From Gammaproteobacteria bacterium RIFCSPHIGHO2_12_FULL_37_14 (GTDB lineage Bacteria > Pseudomonadota > Gammaproteobacteria > DSM-16500), in assembly GCA_001801485.1 (NCBI GenBank), contig MGXV01000055.1:1-23844 (forward strand): DNA of 23,844 nt, read 5' to 3'. Made by a program: the position numbers and the translations under genes. The notes beneath the pieces are model-generated. The model was not told where the DNA came from. It saw only the letters and a program-made list of their open reading frames with translations, and did not search any database. Of this stretch, positions 1 through 9,254 are shown piece by piece (the first letter of the stretch is position 1; each line of letters begins with the position of its first letter).

Positions 1-35
1 GTATGAGGAAATTTGCTAGACATCAGAAATTTGAT

Positions 36-74
36 GGAGATCCTTCGTCGCAAAAAGCGCTCCTCAGGATGACC
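36..74. repeat. REP-like short imperfect palindrome
   Basis: Intergenic stretch with outer arms ATCCT (40-44) and AGGAT (66-70) around an inner GC/GC pair and an A-rich loop. On the minus strand it begins GGTCATCCTGAGGAGCG and ends GACGAAGGATCTCC. From memory, this GTCATCCTGAG...AAGGATCTC pattern occurs as a short dispersed intergenic palindrome in many bacterial genomes. Only one copy lies in this window, so its repeat nature cannot be shown here. The rest of 1-235 shows no gene. Confidence 0.5.
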
Positions 75-235
75 TGGGGAGTTACTTAATTTGTTTGAGT
101 AGTTGGCCGCTTCAGTAAGATATTGACTGGTTGTTCATTTGGCAAAAATTCCTTTATCTCACATAAAATACGTAACAGACGGTGAACAGGGCGTTCCTTA
201 ATGGAATTTTTGATTGGTTGAGAGATAGAGTCCAA

Positions 236-3200
236 TCATTTCTTTAAAGCTGCAAGCCTAGCAATTGCATATGCAAACACTTTGTTATTGATTGGTTTAG
301 CCATATGTTTTTGAAAGCCTGCTGCAATAGTACGCGTTATGTCATGATGTGCCACATAAGCAGTGAGCGCCATCGCAGGAACGTTCCCACCTTGCTCGGG
401 AGAGAGCGCGCGAATCTTGCGAATAAAGACATAACCATCTTCTAAAGGCATAGCAATATTACTCACGACTACATCGGGTCGGAATTTTTCAAAAGCAATC
501 ATTGCATCATGAACGGAGCTGCATGGAATGGGCTCCCCACTAAATAATTTTACAATCTCCGCTGATACTTCTAAAGCAACAGATTCATCATCGAGTAAAA
601 GAATTTTTAACCCAGAAAGATCTGGCAGCGGTAGTTGAGCAATTTGTTTGGTTTCTTTTGAGGAAATTCCTGTTCGCTGCTTTTTTTTGCGAAGTAAAGG
701 AAATAGCAAAGTAAACGTCGCGCCTTGTTCAAGCCCCTTGCTTTCTGCCATGATGCTTCCATCTTGAGCTTTTACTAAATAATGTACAAGAGCTAACCCA
801 ATCCCAAGCCCATTATGAATGCGGATGCTAGAACTGTCTTGTTGGCTGAATTGATCGAAAAGATAGGGTAGGTAAGCGGGATCAATACCTTTACCATGAT
901 CAACGACACGAATAGCAATATACGTATGATTATGCTCCTGAACTTTCTCAATATAGACTCCGATTTTGCTACCTGGTGGTGAGAATTTGATTGAATTCGT
1001 TAATAGATTCCATATTATTTGCTGTAACCGATCGATATCACCATAAATCATGCCCGTACTAATACTGCAAAACATCTCAATATTGATTTCCTTTTCTTTA
1101 GCTAAGGGACGAATCGATTCGATAGCGTTTTGCACTGCATCAAGCACTTTAATTTCGGTTAACGTCAGTGAAAGTTTTCCGGAGTGAATTCTTGATATAT
1201 CTAATAAGTCGTTAATCAGTTGGGCTTGGGTATGTGCGCTTAGCTCGATAATCTCAAGTCCGCGCTTTAGCATGTCTGAATCATTTTTGTGAGATTCGAG
1301 AAGCTGCGTCCAACCACTGATCGCATTCAGGGGACTGCGTAGCTCATGCGATAAAGTCGCCAGAAAAATGTCTTTGGCTTCGTTTGCATGCTCAGCTTCT
1401 AAGCGCGCTTGCTTTTCTTGTTCTGACAGTTTCTTGCGCTCTGTGCTATCGCGAAAAACTTTTGAAAAACCAGTCAGTTTTCCATTGGAATCCCGCATAG
1501 CTGTCATGAGGATATTCGCCCAGTACACTGTACCATCTTTACGAACTCTATAACCCTCGTCTTCAGCCCGACCCATCTTGATTGCAGTTTGCAACATCGT
1601 TTCGGGCTTACCTGCTTTGATGTCATCTTTCGTATAGAATCGGGAAAAATGAGTGCCAATCACTTCTGTGGTATTATAACCTTCAATACGCTCTGCACCC
1701 TCATTCCAAGATGCCACGTTTCCCTGAGGATCAAGCATGAAGATAGCATAATCTTTGATGCCATCAACCATGATATGAAATCGTTCCTGATAAATTTGAA
1801 GCTCACGCTCAACTATTCTATTGTCAGTGATATCATCAATCGATAAGAGTACGGCTTTTGGCAATTCATCTTGCCACTTAATCCGCTGAGCATTTAGGAG
1901 CATGATTCGTGGTCCCATGTTTGGGAAATCATATTCAATTTCAAAATCCTTGAGTGCTCGATGTTTGGTGATCACCTCAATTAAGCGTTGACGTAGATGC
2001 GGGAAAATCCATCCTTTGATGTTAATAATAGACATCAGATCTAATCCAATTTTATTTCGTGGAATCATCCCAAATTTCTGGAGAAAACTTTGGTTTGCTG
2101 ATAAAAAACACTGTTGCTCATCAAGCACCACCAATGGAAGCGGCAGTGTGCTTGCAATTGAGGTCGCATAATTTAGTGCAATTTGACTATCTTTCAGGTG
2201 CGTTTTAAGAAGCGTTATATCGACAAAAGAAATGACTGCACCGTTAATTCTATTATCTATTGTCTTGTAAGGACGCACTTGAAGTCTAAAGTAGCGATTA
2301 TCATCACCATTGATCTCTTGCTCTTTAATGGCGATTGTTTCTATCACTTCCGCAATAAGCGCTTGCAAATTAAGGCCATCAAAATTTTGCTTGATGTTCC
2401 CGATCAGACGTCCTATATCGCTAGGAATCAGATTCAATAGCTTACCTGCCGCAGGAGTGAAATGCCGGATTTGACCATCAACCCCCACCATGATAATGGG
2501 AAAATCGATTGTTTCTAAGAGATTAATAAGATCGCTATTGGCATTCGTTAATTCGTTGTTGATACTTTGCAATTCGTCGTTGAGTGTGGTCAATTCTTCA
2601 TTGGCCGATTGCAGCTCTTCTTTCGCTGTTTCCAATTCTTCATTCGCACTCTGGAATTCTTCGTTGGTGCTTTGAAGTTCTTCATTAGCAGAAGTGACTT
2701 CCTCCTGAGTCGCTTCGTAATCTTCTACCAGTGACCGCTGATATCTTTTAGTTTCAGTTAGCTGTTTATTGAGATTTTTAATTTGAAGGTCTTTCAGCGC
2801 AATAATTTTTTTTGTGGGCTTTTTCGTTTTCGCACCTATGTCTGAAAACTTAGGAGAGTCAAGTTGTGTTAGTTTTGAGATAGGCTCAAAGAGTATCAAA
2901 AAAGAACGTTCTCTATTTTTCGGTTTCATACAGAATGGAATCACATTGATATTTAAGAAGAGTGGATGATTATTTCCATCAGAAATACTAATGTTTTCCT
3001 TTTTGATACGCGCATTTTGTTTTTTTGCTGCCAGAATCATCATACGCAGATCTGAAACAATCTCTTGCCTGACCATCTTAAAAAGATTAAGGCTGAGCCG
3101 ACCTGGCGGTAGTTTAAGGTAAGGCGCAGTATTTCCACTGACCAAGACGATCTCCATATTGTTATTGATCACGACTCCTGGTGGCGCATATTCTGCTATG

Positions 3201-4840
3201 AGCAATTGTTCGGTTTCATGTTGAAGATCGAACGATTTTGGTATTTCTCGTGATGGCTTCTCTACAGTAGAAATCTGTTTTTCGGGTACGTAGGTATCAT
3301 CTGTTATTCCGAACTGCAATGGAGGTAAGGTTGGCGAGGTGCCACGCGAGTAAAGTCTCTTAGACTTATTGACGACTCGGAATTGCGTTGTCAGAGTGCT
3401 TATTGATTCTGAATGGCCAAGACAAAGAAAGCCTCCAGCATTCAGAGCATAATGCAGGATAGGAAGCACATGCTTTTGCAAAGTGGAATCAAAATAAATA
3501 AAAAGATTACGGCAGCAAATAAGGTCGAGCTTTGCAAAGGGAGGATCACTCGTCACATCATGTCTTGAAAAAAGGCACATATCTCGGATAAATTTGGCAA
3601 TTTTATAGTGCTTCCCTGTTTTTACAAAAAATCGCTTTAATCGTTCTCTAGAAACATTTTTTTCAATACTCTCAGGATAGACGCCTCCGCGTGCTTTTTG
3701 TAGAGCTATTTCACTGATATCAGTCGCAAAAATCTGTATCATTTTCTTCTTAGCTGTATCTCCAAGAAATTCGAGTAAGAGGATAGCGATAGAATAAGCT
3801 TCTTCTCCCGTAGCACAACCTACTATCCATATCCGAATGGGCGAATTAGCTTGTTTGTCTTGCATCATTTTTGGAAAAATTTGTTTTTTTATAGTAATAA
3901 AAATATCGGGATCACGAAAGAATTCTGTCACATTAATTAGAAAATCAGCAAATAAAGCGTGTAATTCCTCCGAGTTCAATTGAAGATAGTCTAAATAATT
4001 TCTCAGTGTATTCTTTTTACAAAGGATCATTCGCTGTTTGATACGCCGTTTGAGTGTTGTGTGTTTATAATGGGTAAAATCAACATGATCTTGATTTCGT
4101 AGTAACGCAAAGATTTTAGTAAGGCTATCCGTGTCTGTCTTTCCTTGATATAGCAAGAGTGGGTAATGTGCAAAACGAGTGAGTTCTTTCGCTATTTGCT
4201 GAGGCGTTAAAATCAAATCTACGTAGCTGGAGGCGATAGCGCTCCTGGGCATGCCATCATATTTAGCAGACATAGGATCTTGTGCAATAGTTAGGCCACC
4301 TTCCATTTTGATCGCCTCACATCCTTTAGTACCATCTGAAGCAGTACCCGACAGTATCACACCTATCGTTTTGTTCCTTTGATCTAAAGCAAGGGATTGA
4401 AAAAAGAAATCAATCGTCATGTGTTGACCCCGCCTTTGACCAAGCGGCATGAGTTTCAATACGCCATGAAAAATCAGCAAATTGTGGTTAGGTGGAATGA
4501 TGTATACATGGTTAGCTTGCACCTGCATATCATTCTTAATTTCCTCCACTAGCAGGCACGTTTTTCTCGAGAGAATTTCAGTCGTCAGGCTTTCGTGTGT
4601 GGGGTCTAGGTGCTGAACAACAATAAAAGCCATACCAGTGTCAGGTGGAAGCTGGCTTAGCAGCTGAGTAAGCGCTTCAAGTCCGCCCGCAGATGCCCCT
4701 ATTCCTACAATTGGAAACGGATTTTCCTGTGTTGATCGCGTGCGTATGCGGGAGATGTTCGACAATTTACTCGTAGATGTATATTTTTTATGAGCCAGTG
4801 ATTTTGCTTTCGATTTTAATAACTGTTTTCTATTAGCCAT
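236..4840 (-). CDS. CheB-CheR-PAS hybrid sensor histidine kinase with Asn-substituted receiver
   Basis: Cytoplasmic multidomain signalling protein of 1534 residues with no membrane segment seen. The CheB methylesterase domain (about 43-225) has the Ser/His/Asp triad at S50, H77 and D169. The CheR methyltransferase domain (about 245-495) has NVTEFFRD, the SAM-binding GCATGEEAYS and CRNLFIYF. A PAS-like segment follows (545-655), then a coiled coil of NEEL-type heptads (685-775) and three PAS domains (about 775-880, 895-1005, 1020-1135). The HisKA domain carries H1165 in SHELRSP. The HATPase has its N box at NLLTNSIKF, plus DHGKGID and GLGIGLAL. The C-terminal receiver keeps the acidic pair D1417/D1418, T1493 and K1515, but the phosphoacceptor position is Asn (N1461 in VVVSNIAMP). 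ATG at 4840 is preferred over one 21 bases upstream because CAGGGA lies 7 bases before it. No other che genes or receptors are nearby. Ligand and output are unknown. Confidence 0.93.
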   Translation of the reverse strand: MANRKQLLKSKAKSLAHKKYTSTSKLSNISRIRTRSTQENPFPIVGIGASAGGLEALTQLLSQLPPDTGMAFIVVQHLDPTHESLTTEILSRKTCLLVEEIKNDMQVQANHVYIIPPNHNLLIFHGVLKLMPLGQRRGQHMTIDFFFQSLALDQRNKTIGVILSGTASDGTKGCEAIKMEGGLTIAQDPMSAKYDGMPRSAIASSYVDLILTPQQIAKELTRFAHYPLLLYQGKTDTDSLTKIFALLRNQDHVDFTHYKHTTLKRRIKQRMILCKKNTLRNYLDYLQLNSEELHALFADFLINVTEFFRDPDIFITIKKQIFPKMMQDKQANSPIRIWIVGCATGEEAYSIAILLLEFLGDTAKKKMIQIFATDISEIALQKARGGVYPESIEKNVSRERLKRFFVKTGKHYKIAKFIRDMCLFSRHDVTSDPPFAKLDLICCRNLFIYFDSTLQKHVLPILHYALNAGGFLCLGHSESISTLTTQFRVVNKSKRLYSRGTSPTLPPLQFGITDDTYVPEKQISTVEKPSREIPKSFDLQHETEQLLIAEYAPPGVVINNNMEIVLVSGNTAPYLKLPPGRLSLNLFKMVRQEIVSDLRMMILAAKKQNARIKKENISISDGNNHPLFLNINVIPFCMKPKNRERSFLILFEPISKLTQLDSPKFSDIGAKTKKPTKKIIALKDLQIKNLNKQLTETKRYQRSLVEDYEATQEEVTSANEELQSTNEEFQSANEELETAKEELQSANEELTTLNDELQSINNELTNANSDLINLLETIDFPIIMVGVDGQIRHFTPAAGKLLNLIPSDIGRLIGNIKQNFDGLNLQALIAEVIETIAIKEQEINGDDNRYFRLQVRPYKTIDNRINGAVISFVDITLLKTHLKDSQIALNYATSIASTLPLPLVVLDEQQCFLSANQSFLQKFGMIPRNKIGLDLMSIINIKGWIFPHLRQRLIEVITKHRALKDFEIEYDFPNMGPRIMLLNAQRIKWQDELPKAVLLSIDDITDNRIVERELQIYQERFHIMVDGIKDYAIFMLDPQGNVASWNEGAERIEGYNTTEVIGTHFSRFYTKDDIKAGKPETMLQTAIKMGRAEDEGYRVRKDGTVYWANILMTAMRDSNGKLTGFSKVFRDSTERKKLSEQEKQARLEAEHANEAKDIFLATLSHELRSPLNAISGWTQLLESHKNDSDMLKRGLEIIELSAHTQAQLINDLLDISRIHSGKLSLTLTEIKVLDAVQNAIESIRPLAKEKEINIEMFCSISTGMIYGDIDRLQQIIWNLLTNSIKFSPPGSKIGVYIEKVQEHNHTYIAIRVVDHGKGIDPAYLPYLFDQFSQQDSSSIRIHNGLGIGLALVHYLVKAQDGSIMAESKGLEQGATFTLLFPLLRKKKQRTGISSKETKQIAQLPLPDLSGLKILLLDDESVALEVSAEIVKLFSGEPIPCSSVHDAMIAFEKFRPDVVVSNIAMPLEDGYVFIRKIRALSPEQGGNVPAMALTAYVAHHDITRTIAAGFQKHMAKPINNKVFAYAIARLAALKK

Positions 4841-4847
4841 ATAGCTA

Positions 4848-4853
4848 TCCCTG
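4848..4853 (-). promoter_or_regulatory. Shine-Dalgarno deciding the start of the CheB-CheR kinase
   Basis: CAGGGA on the minus strand, 7 bases before the ATG at 4840. The upstream in-frame ATG at 4861 has no comparable site. Confidence 0.5.
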
Positions 4854-4873
4854 CTGATCATTCAGCTTACTAT

Positions 4874-4903
4874 ATTATCAAAATTGTCAATACCATTCTG
4901 CAA
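4874..4903 (-). promoter_or_regulatory. possible sigma70 promoter for the CheB-CheR kinase gene
   Basis: Minus strand: TTGCAG (4898-4903), an 18-base spacer, then GATAAT (4874-4879). This gives a leader of roughly 25-30 bases before the ATG at 4840. A perfect TTGACA (4885-4890) also lies here but has no -10 box at a workable distance. Assigned by eye only. Confidence 0.35.
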
Positions 4904-4955
4904 AATTTACTCTACTCAAGCAATGGGATCTAATCATTAATTGTTTTCCGCAAAA

Positions 4956-6026
4956 TTATTTTGTGGCTAATGTATTCCAAATGCGAGGATCTTCATTTCC
5001 TAGACTAAAAACCGAAACACCACGTAATTTGTATTGTTTAGCTAATTGAATTTTAGCTTTGAAGGATTGTGAATCTTCAACAAAGAGATATTCATTTAAC
5101 CAGTTATGTAAATAAATCGCGTAATTAATTTTATTATTCTTATCCCAAGTTAATTTGATATCACGTTTTTTGATTAAAGAATTAACTTGTTCATAATTCA
5201 TATCAGCTAAGTTTAGTGTAATTCGTTTAGTAGAACTTCCAGAATTATTTCCTGTATACCAGTAAGCCGAATAGACCGCTATGCCTAAAGAAACTTTTTG
5301 AGCGGGAACAAACTTCAAGGTATGTTTAATCGTCGCTTCTACCCAGGAAATACTTGCTGTGGGACCAGGTGCGGTGCCTTGTTCATGTTGATCATAAGAC
5401 ATGATGGTGATGAAATCGCTTTTATCACCTAACTTTTGCAAATCATAAACACCTCCCCAATTTTCATATTTTCGTTTGAGAAAGCTAGTTGCATAAGGTG
5501 CTTCGCCCACTAAAGGAATCACTGCGAAGCTTACATGGAAACCATGTTGATGGAGTATTTCTGTAGCACTTAAATAAAATTTAGTTAATGCGCGACTATC
5601 TTTGATACTGATTCCTTCAAAATCAAATTGCACACCGTAGTAATGATTTTGTTGGCATGCAGTCAGAATAGCTGCCATTGCTTTTTTTTGTGCTGCCGGA
5701 TGAGTGAGAAAATAGTGCGCTTTGTCTTTGTCAAAGCCAACGTTCGTAATAAGCACCATCAATTTTAGTGAGTGTTGCTTTGCAAAAGCGAATACCTTGG
5801 GATCCACCCCGCCAGATACCTTGCCTTCTTTATCCACTCGATAAGCTTGTGAAATTAGAATATTAATTTTCTTAAAATGATGATTGAGACTATCAATCGC
5901 ATTTTTGTTTGATGATATCTGCGATGGCGTATAGGTTCGTAAAATATAAAATGATTGCTCGATAGCCAGGGAGAGAGGCGAAAACGCGAGCAAAAGAATA
6001 GCGAGGAGGATTTTTATAGGAGTCAT
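4956..6026 (-). CDS. secreted GH18-type (SleL/YaaH-like) glycoside hydrolase-like protein
   Basis: A 356-residue exported protein. The signal peptide is about residues 1-21 (MTPIKILLAILLLAFSPLSLA), followed by one TIM-barrel-like domain. The GH18 active-site strand reads YGVQFDFEG (130-138): the catalytic Glu (E137) and the Asp two residues before it (D135) are present, but the first two acidic positions of the usual DxxDxDxE are Tyr and Gln. SleL/YaaH-type enzymes also vary at the second position. MSYDQH (209-214) supplies the second GH18 motif. The family cleaves N-acetylglucosamine polymers such as chitin or peptidoglycan; substrate here is unknown and no LysM or carbohydrate-binding module is visible. 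The ATG at 6026 is chosen because it places the signal peptide at the N-terminus; an upstream ATG at 6068 would add 14 residues in front of it. It follows the EamA gene on the same strand. Confidence 0.75.
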   Translation of the reverse strand: MTPIKILLAILLLAFSPLSLAIEQSFYILRTYTPSQISSNKNAIDSLNHHFKKINILISQAYRVDKEGKVSGGVDPKVFAFAKQHSLKLMVLITNVGFDKDKAHYFLTHPAAQKKAMAAILTACQQNHYYGVQFDFEGISIKDSRALTKFYLSATEILHQHGFHVSFAVIPLVGEAPYATSFLKRKYENWGGVYDLQKLGDKSDFITIMSYDQHEQGTAPGPTASISWVEATIKHTLKFVPAQKVSLGIAVYSAYWYTGNNSGSSTKRITLNLADMNYEQVNSLIKKRDIKLTWDKNNKINYAIYLHNWLNEYLFVEDSQSFKAKIQLAKQYKLRGVSVFSLGNEDPRIWNTLATK

Positions 6027-6114
6027 GATGTTTTCGGTCAATGTTAAGTGTGTACAAAATATTAACATTTTTTGGTAAAAGATTCAATATAAAACTTAAT
6101 ATTGGGAAAATTGC

Positions 6115-6999
6115 TTAAATCACCACACAAATTAAACCTGCTAAAATCAGACCCATAGCCGCGGCTGTAGGTAAATTAATGACTTCATGCATAAAAATGG
6201 CAGAAACGATTAAGCTAAAAACGGGGACAGTTAAAAAACCGAGTGAAACCACGATAGTGGGTAATTCTTTATTAATCACTAAGCCGCTCCAATAAGATAA
6301 ACCGGTGACCAAGATACCTGTATAAACAAGGGATAAAATAAGGGAGGGATTCCAATCAATGCTGATAGCCGGTTCTTTAATCCAAGCAAATAAAAGAATT
6401 GGAATCGTACCGATTAATAATTGCCAGGGAATCAGTTCTAATGGCGATTTCGTCCAATGCATATAACGCGCACAGAGCATTGATATTGCCCAACACAGAG
6501 AAGCGAGCAATAACATCGCTGTACCAAATAAAATATGAGAATCAGACCAATTCATTTCCCATGGACTTAGCAACAAAGTAAGCCCACTAATGGCTAGAAA
6601 AAAACCTAACCAACGTAAGATACCGGCTTTTTCGTCAAAAAATAAAATGGCAGCAGGCATGATCCACAAGGGTGTCGTATAGGCTAACAAAGAAGAGCGA
6701 CCCGCTGGTAAATAAGCAAGACCAATATTAGCTAGCAGTATATACACGCTAATTTGTAGCAAACCAATGATGATAATCAAGGGGAGATCTTTTCTTTTGG
6801 GCAGAGTAAATTTTTTAATGGCAATAATGACCGCCATCATGGTTAGCGTCCCAACGATCAAACGCGTCGCGGTGTACCAAAGCGGTGACATGTAGGCTAA
6901 GCCAATTTTATTAATGGGCCACGCCATACCCCATGTAATAATAATAAAAACAAATAAACTAATGATGCGGTAGTTTATTTTGGATGTTAGGGTATTCAT
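6115..6999 (-). CDS. EamA/DMT-family inner-membrane permease
   Basis: A 294-residue very hydrophobic protein with about ten predicted membrane helices in two EamA repeats (about 12-140 and 155-293). The N-terminal WGMAWPINK segment and a Pro/Gly-rich pattern resemble RhaT/YdcZ/RarD-like drug-metabolite transporters. The family exports or imports small metabolites such as amino acids; the substrate cannot be told from sequence. The start ATG at 6999 puts the first helix at residue 12 and no better start is seen. It is divergent from purH and lies 88 bases upstream of the secreted glycosidase gene on the same strand, with which it may share a transcript. Confidence 0.85.
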   Translation of the reverse strand: MNTLTSKINYRIISLFVFIIITWGMAWPINKIGLAYMSPLWYTATRLIVGTLTMMAVIIAIKKFTLPKRKDLPLIIIIGLLQISVYILLANIGLAYLPAGRSSLLAYTTPLWIMPAAILFFDEKAGILRWLGFFLAISGLTLLLSPWEMNWSDSHILFGTAMLLLASLCWAISMLCARYMHWTKSPLELIPWQLLIGTIPILLFAWIKEPAISIDWNPSLILSLVYTGILVTGLSYWSGLVINKELPTIVVSLGFLTVPVFSLIVSAIFMHEVINLPTAAAMGLILAGLICVVI

Positions 7000-7093
7000 T
7001 AAGTAAGGTACTCTGAGTTATATCAACAGATCATTATGGGAAAAGTATTTTTGCTTAGTTCGCGCTCTAACACAAGCATCTTAGATAAGAACT

Positions 7094-7102
7094 TGCTATA
7101 AT
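7094..7102 (+). promoter_or_regulatory. extended -10 promoter of purH-purE-glyA
   Basis: TGCTATAAT is a perfect TATAAT (7097-7102) with the TGn extension, about 34 bases before the purH ATG. No good -35 box is seen, which extended -10 promoters tolerate. No obvious PurR operator was recognised. Confidence 0.6.
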
Positions 7103-7135
7103 ACTTAATTTTATAGTCAAAACAACGAGATAGAA

Positions 7136-8713
7136 ATGGAAATTATTCCTATTAAGCGAGCGCTTTTTTCCCTTTCTGATAAAACCAATGTCATTGACTT
7201 TGCTGATCATTTAAGCAAGCTTGGAATTGAAATTCTATCAACTGGTGGAACTAGCCGTTTATTAAAAGAGGCTGGCATTGCCCATACTTTAGTGGAGGAT
7301 ATTACTGGCTTACCCGAAATATTAGGCGGCCGAGTCAAAACCTTACACCCCAAAATTCATGGTGGAATTTTAGGTTGTCGCGATCAGCATGCTAAAGAGA
7401 TGGCCAAGCATCATATTCCAGCTATTGATCTAGTCGTTGTCAATTTTTATCCTTTTTCCGAGATACTTGAAAAGAAGCGATTGGGTTGGGATAGTATCAT
7501 CGAATACATTGATATTGGCGGCCCTACTATGGTACGTGCCGCAGCTAAAAATTTTGCTTGGGTGGGGGTGGTAGTTGATCCAAATGATTATTCCATTATT
7601 CTTAACAAAATACGAGATCAAGGTGGACTTGATTTTGAATGCCGAAAAAATTTGGCAGAAAAAGCATTTGCCTTAACTTCTGCTTACGATACGATGATAC
7701 ATCGGTATTTTCTGGATGAGCGACAAGTCAATATGCAACATACGGACCAACTTGATTATCTCGATTTACGATTGAAAAAACATGCAGAATTAAGATATGG
7801 AGAAAATCCACATCAACAAGCCAATGTTTATCAAGTTGAAATCAACTCAGCATTGGCTCAACAAAATCGAGAGCATCGTTGTGGCGTGTTGTCTGCGAAA
7901 CAATATCAAGGAAAAATACTTTCTTTTAATAATTTTTTAGATGCCGATGCAGCATGGGCTTGTTTAAATGAATTTGATGATCCTACTTGTGTCATCGTTA
8001 AACATGCCAATCCATGCGGTGTTGCTACTGCAGCTGATATCGAATTAGCATTTATGCTGGCATATCAAGCAGATTCAGCATCGGCTTTTGGTGGCATTGT
8101 TGCTTTAAATCGAGCTTGTACCAAGCAATTAGCGGAAAGTATTACCAGTATATTTATGGAAGTAATATTAGCACCAAGTTATACCGATGAAGCATTAGCT
8201 ATCTTAGCCAATAAATCAAATTTACGTGTATTAGAAATGCCGATACAAAAAAATTCTCCTTGGGAAATGAAATTTATCTCAGGTGGTATGTTGCTTCAAG
8301 AACGCGATACACAAAGTATCATGATAGATGATTTAAAAGTAGTCACCATTGCACAGCCAACTCAACAAGATTTAAAAACAATGATTTTTTCCTGGCGAGC
8401 ATTAAAACATGTTAAATCAAACGCAATTTTAATCGCCAAAGATAATGTAACGATTGGAATCGGTGCAGGTCAAGTATCCCGAATTGATGCGGTTGACATT
8501 GCTATTCGTAAAGCGGGAGAGAAAATTAAAAATTCAGTTTTAGCGTCCGATGCTTTTTTCCCATTTCGTGATAGTATTGATCGCATTGCAAAGACAGGTA
8601 TACACGCCATTATTCAGCCTGGTGGTTCAGTACGTGATGATGAAGTCATTGCTGCATGTAATGAATACGGTATGGCTATGGTATTCACTGGAAAGCGCTG
8701 CTTTAGACATTAA
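7136..8713 (+). CDS. purH: bifunctional AICAR formyltransferase / IMP cyclohydrolase
   Basis: A 525-residue cytoplasmic enzyme for the last two steps of IMP synthesis: formylation of AICAR with 10-formyl-THF, then ring closure. The N-terminal MGS-like cyclohydrolase domain (about 1-200) contains [22 protein letters not shown] and [12 protein letters not shown]. The C-terminal transformylase domain has [11 protein letters not shown], the catalytic KHANPCG (K289, H290), SASAFGGIV and [12 protein letters not shown]. Length is normal for the family and all motifs are intact. The ATG follows a weak purine-rich site (GAGATAG) and a 30-base leader from a strong extended -10 box. It is the first gene of a tight cluster with purE (18 bases downstream) and glyA. 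Confidence 0.97.
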   Translation: MEIIPIKRALFSLSDKTNVIDFADHLSKLGIEILSTGGTSRLLKEAGIAHTLVEDITGLPEILGGRVKTLHPKIHGGILGCRDQHAKEMAKHHIPAIDLVVVNFYPFSEILEKKRLGWDSIIEYIDIGGPTMVRAAAKNFAWVGVVVDPNDYSIILNKIRDQGGLDFECRKNLAEKAFALTSAYDTMIHRYFLDERQVNMQHTDQLDYLDLRLKKHAELRYGENPHQQANVYQVEINSALAQQNREHRCGVLSAKQYQGKILSFNNFLDADAAWACLNEFDDPTCVIVKHANPCGVATAADIELAFMLAYQADSASAFGGIVALNRACTKQLAESITSIFMEVILAPSYTDEALAILANKSNLRVLEMPIQKNSPWEMKFISGGMLLQERDTQSIMIDDLKVVTIAQPTQQDLKTMIFSWRALKHVKSNAILIAKDNVTIGIGAGQVSRIDAVDIAIRKAGEKIKNSVLASDAFFPFRDSIDRIAKTGIHAIIQPGGSVRDDEVIAACNEYGMAMVFTGKRCFRH

Positions 8714-8731
8714 GAGAGATAGAGAGAGAGT

Positions 8732-9223
8732 ATGTCAAACATTCTTGTTGCCATGATCATGGGATCAGCATCTGATTGGAGTGTCATGGAAGAAGCAAGT
8801 TTTATATTAGAAAAGTTCAAGGTGCCATATGAGGCGCGAGCATTATCTGCGCATCGAACACCCGATTCTGTATTTGAATACATCATTTCCGCCGAAGCAC
8901 GTGAGGTGGAAATATTTATTGCTGCGGCAGGGGGTGCGGCACATCTACCGGGGATAATAGCAGCAAAAACCTTACGACCTGTATTAGGTGTTCCTATACC
9001 ATCCAGTGTTTTTTCGAATGGATTGGATGCATTATTATCGATTGTGCAAATGCCAGGGGGTATTCCTGTCGGTACTTTGGCGGTCGGTAAAGCAGGTGCT
9101 ACTAATGCGGCACTATTAGCTATTAGTATTCTCGGAAATAAAGATCCACACTATCGCGATGCATTAAAAGAATTCCGAGAAAATCAAGCACAAATCGTAC
9201 TACAAAATTCGAAATTAAAATAA
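8732..9223 (+). CDS. purE: N5-carboxyaminoimidazole ribonucleotide mutase (class I PurE)
   Basis: A 163-residue enzyme that converts N5-CAIR to CAIR in purine synthesis. The nucleotide-binding MGSASDW (10-16) and the SAHRTP loop with the catalytic His (H41) match class I PurE, as does the Gly/Ala-rich [12 protein letters not shown] stretch. Class I enzymes normally work with PurK, which is not in this window. A strong purine-rich ribosome site (GAGAGAGAG) precedes the ATG, which lies 18 bases after the purH stop, so co-transcription is likely. It is intact and of usual length. Confidence 0.96.
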   Translation: MSNILVAMIMGSASDWSVMEEASFILEKFKVPYEARALSAHRTPDSVFEYIISAEAREVEIFIAAAGGAAHLPGIIAAKTLRPVLGVPIPSSVFSNGLDALLSIVQMPGGIPVGTLAVGKAGATNAALLAISILGNKDPHYRDALKEFRENQAQIVLQNSKLK

Positions 9224-9244
9224 TTGGTTTGAACAAAAATATTT

Positions 9245-9250
9245 GAGGTG
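9245..9250 (+). promoter_or_regulatory. Shine-Dalgarno deciding the glyA start
   Basis: GAGGTG ends 4 bases before the ATG at 9255 and overlaps the upstream in-frame TTG at 9243. It therefore favours the ATG. Confidence 0.55.
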
Positions 9251-9254
9251 CAAG

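Noticed and set aside
2490..2675. Repetitive Ser/Asn/Leu-rich rightward reading frame
   Set aside because: It is the antisense shadow of the coiled-coil heptads of the CheB-CheR kinase.
2560..2760. Near-repeats of about 21 bases (TTCTTCATT-type) that could look like a tandem array
   Set aside because: They are codons for the NEEL heptads of the coiled coil, not a DNA repeat array or CRISPR.
4885..4890. Perfect TTGACA (minus strand) upstream of the CheB-CheR kinase gene
   Set aside because: No -10-like hexamer lies 16-18 bases downstream; GATAAT and TATAGT are too close. A TTGCAG/GATAAT pair was preferred.
4925..4965. CCGCAAAAT/ATTTTGTGG hairpin at the end of the GH18-like gene as a terminator
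   Set aside because: The stem is AT-rich with a mismatch and no T tract follows in the leftward direction.
6027..6068. Longer N-terminus for the GH18-like protein from the ATG at 6068
   Set aside because: It would put 14 residues in front of a clear signal peptide and has no ribosome site.
9243..9254. TTG start four codons upstream for glyA
   Set aside because: The TTG overlaps the Shine-Dalgarno of the better ATG at 9255, and the shorter protein matches the family length and numbering.
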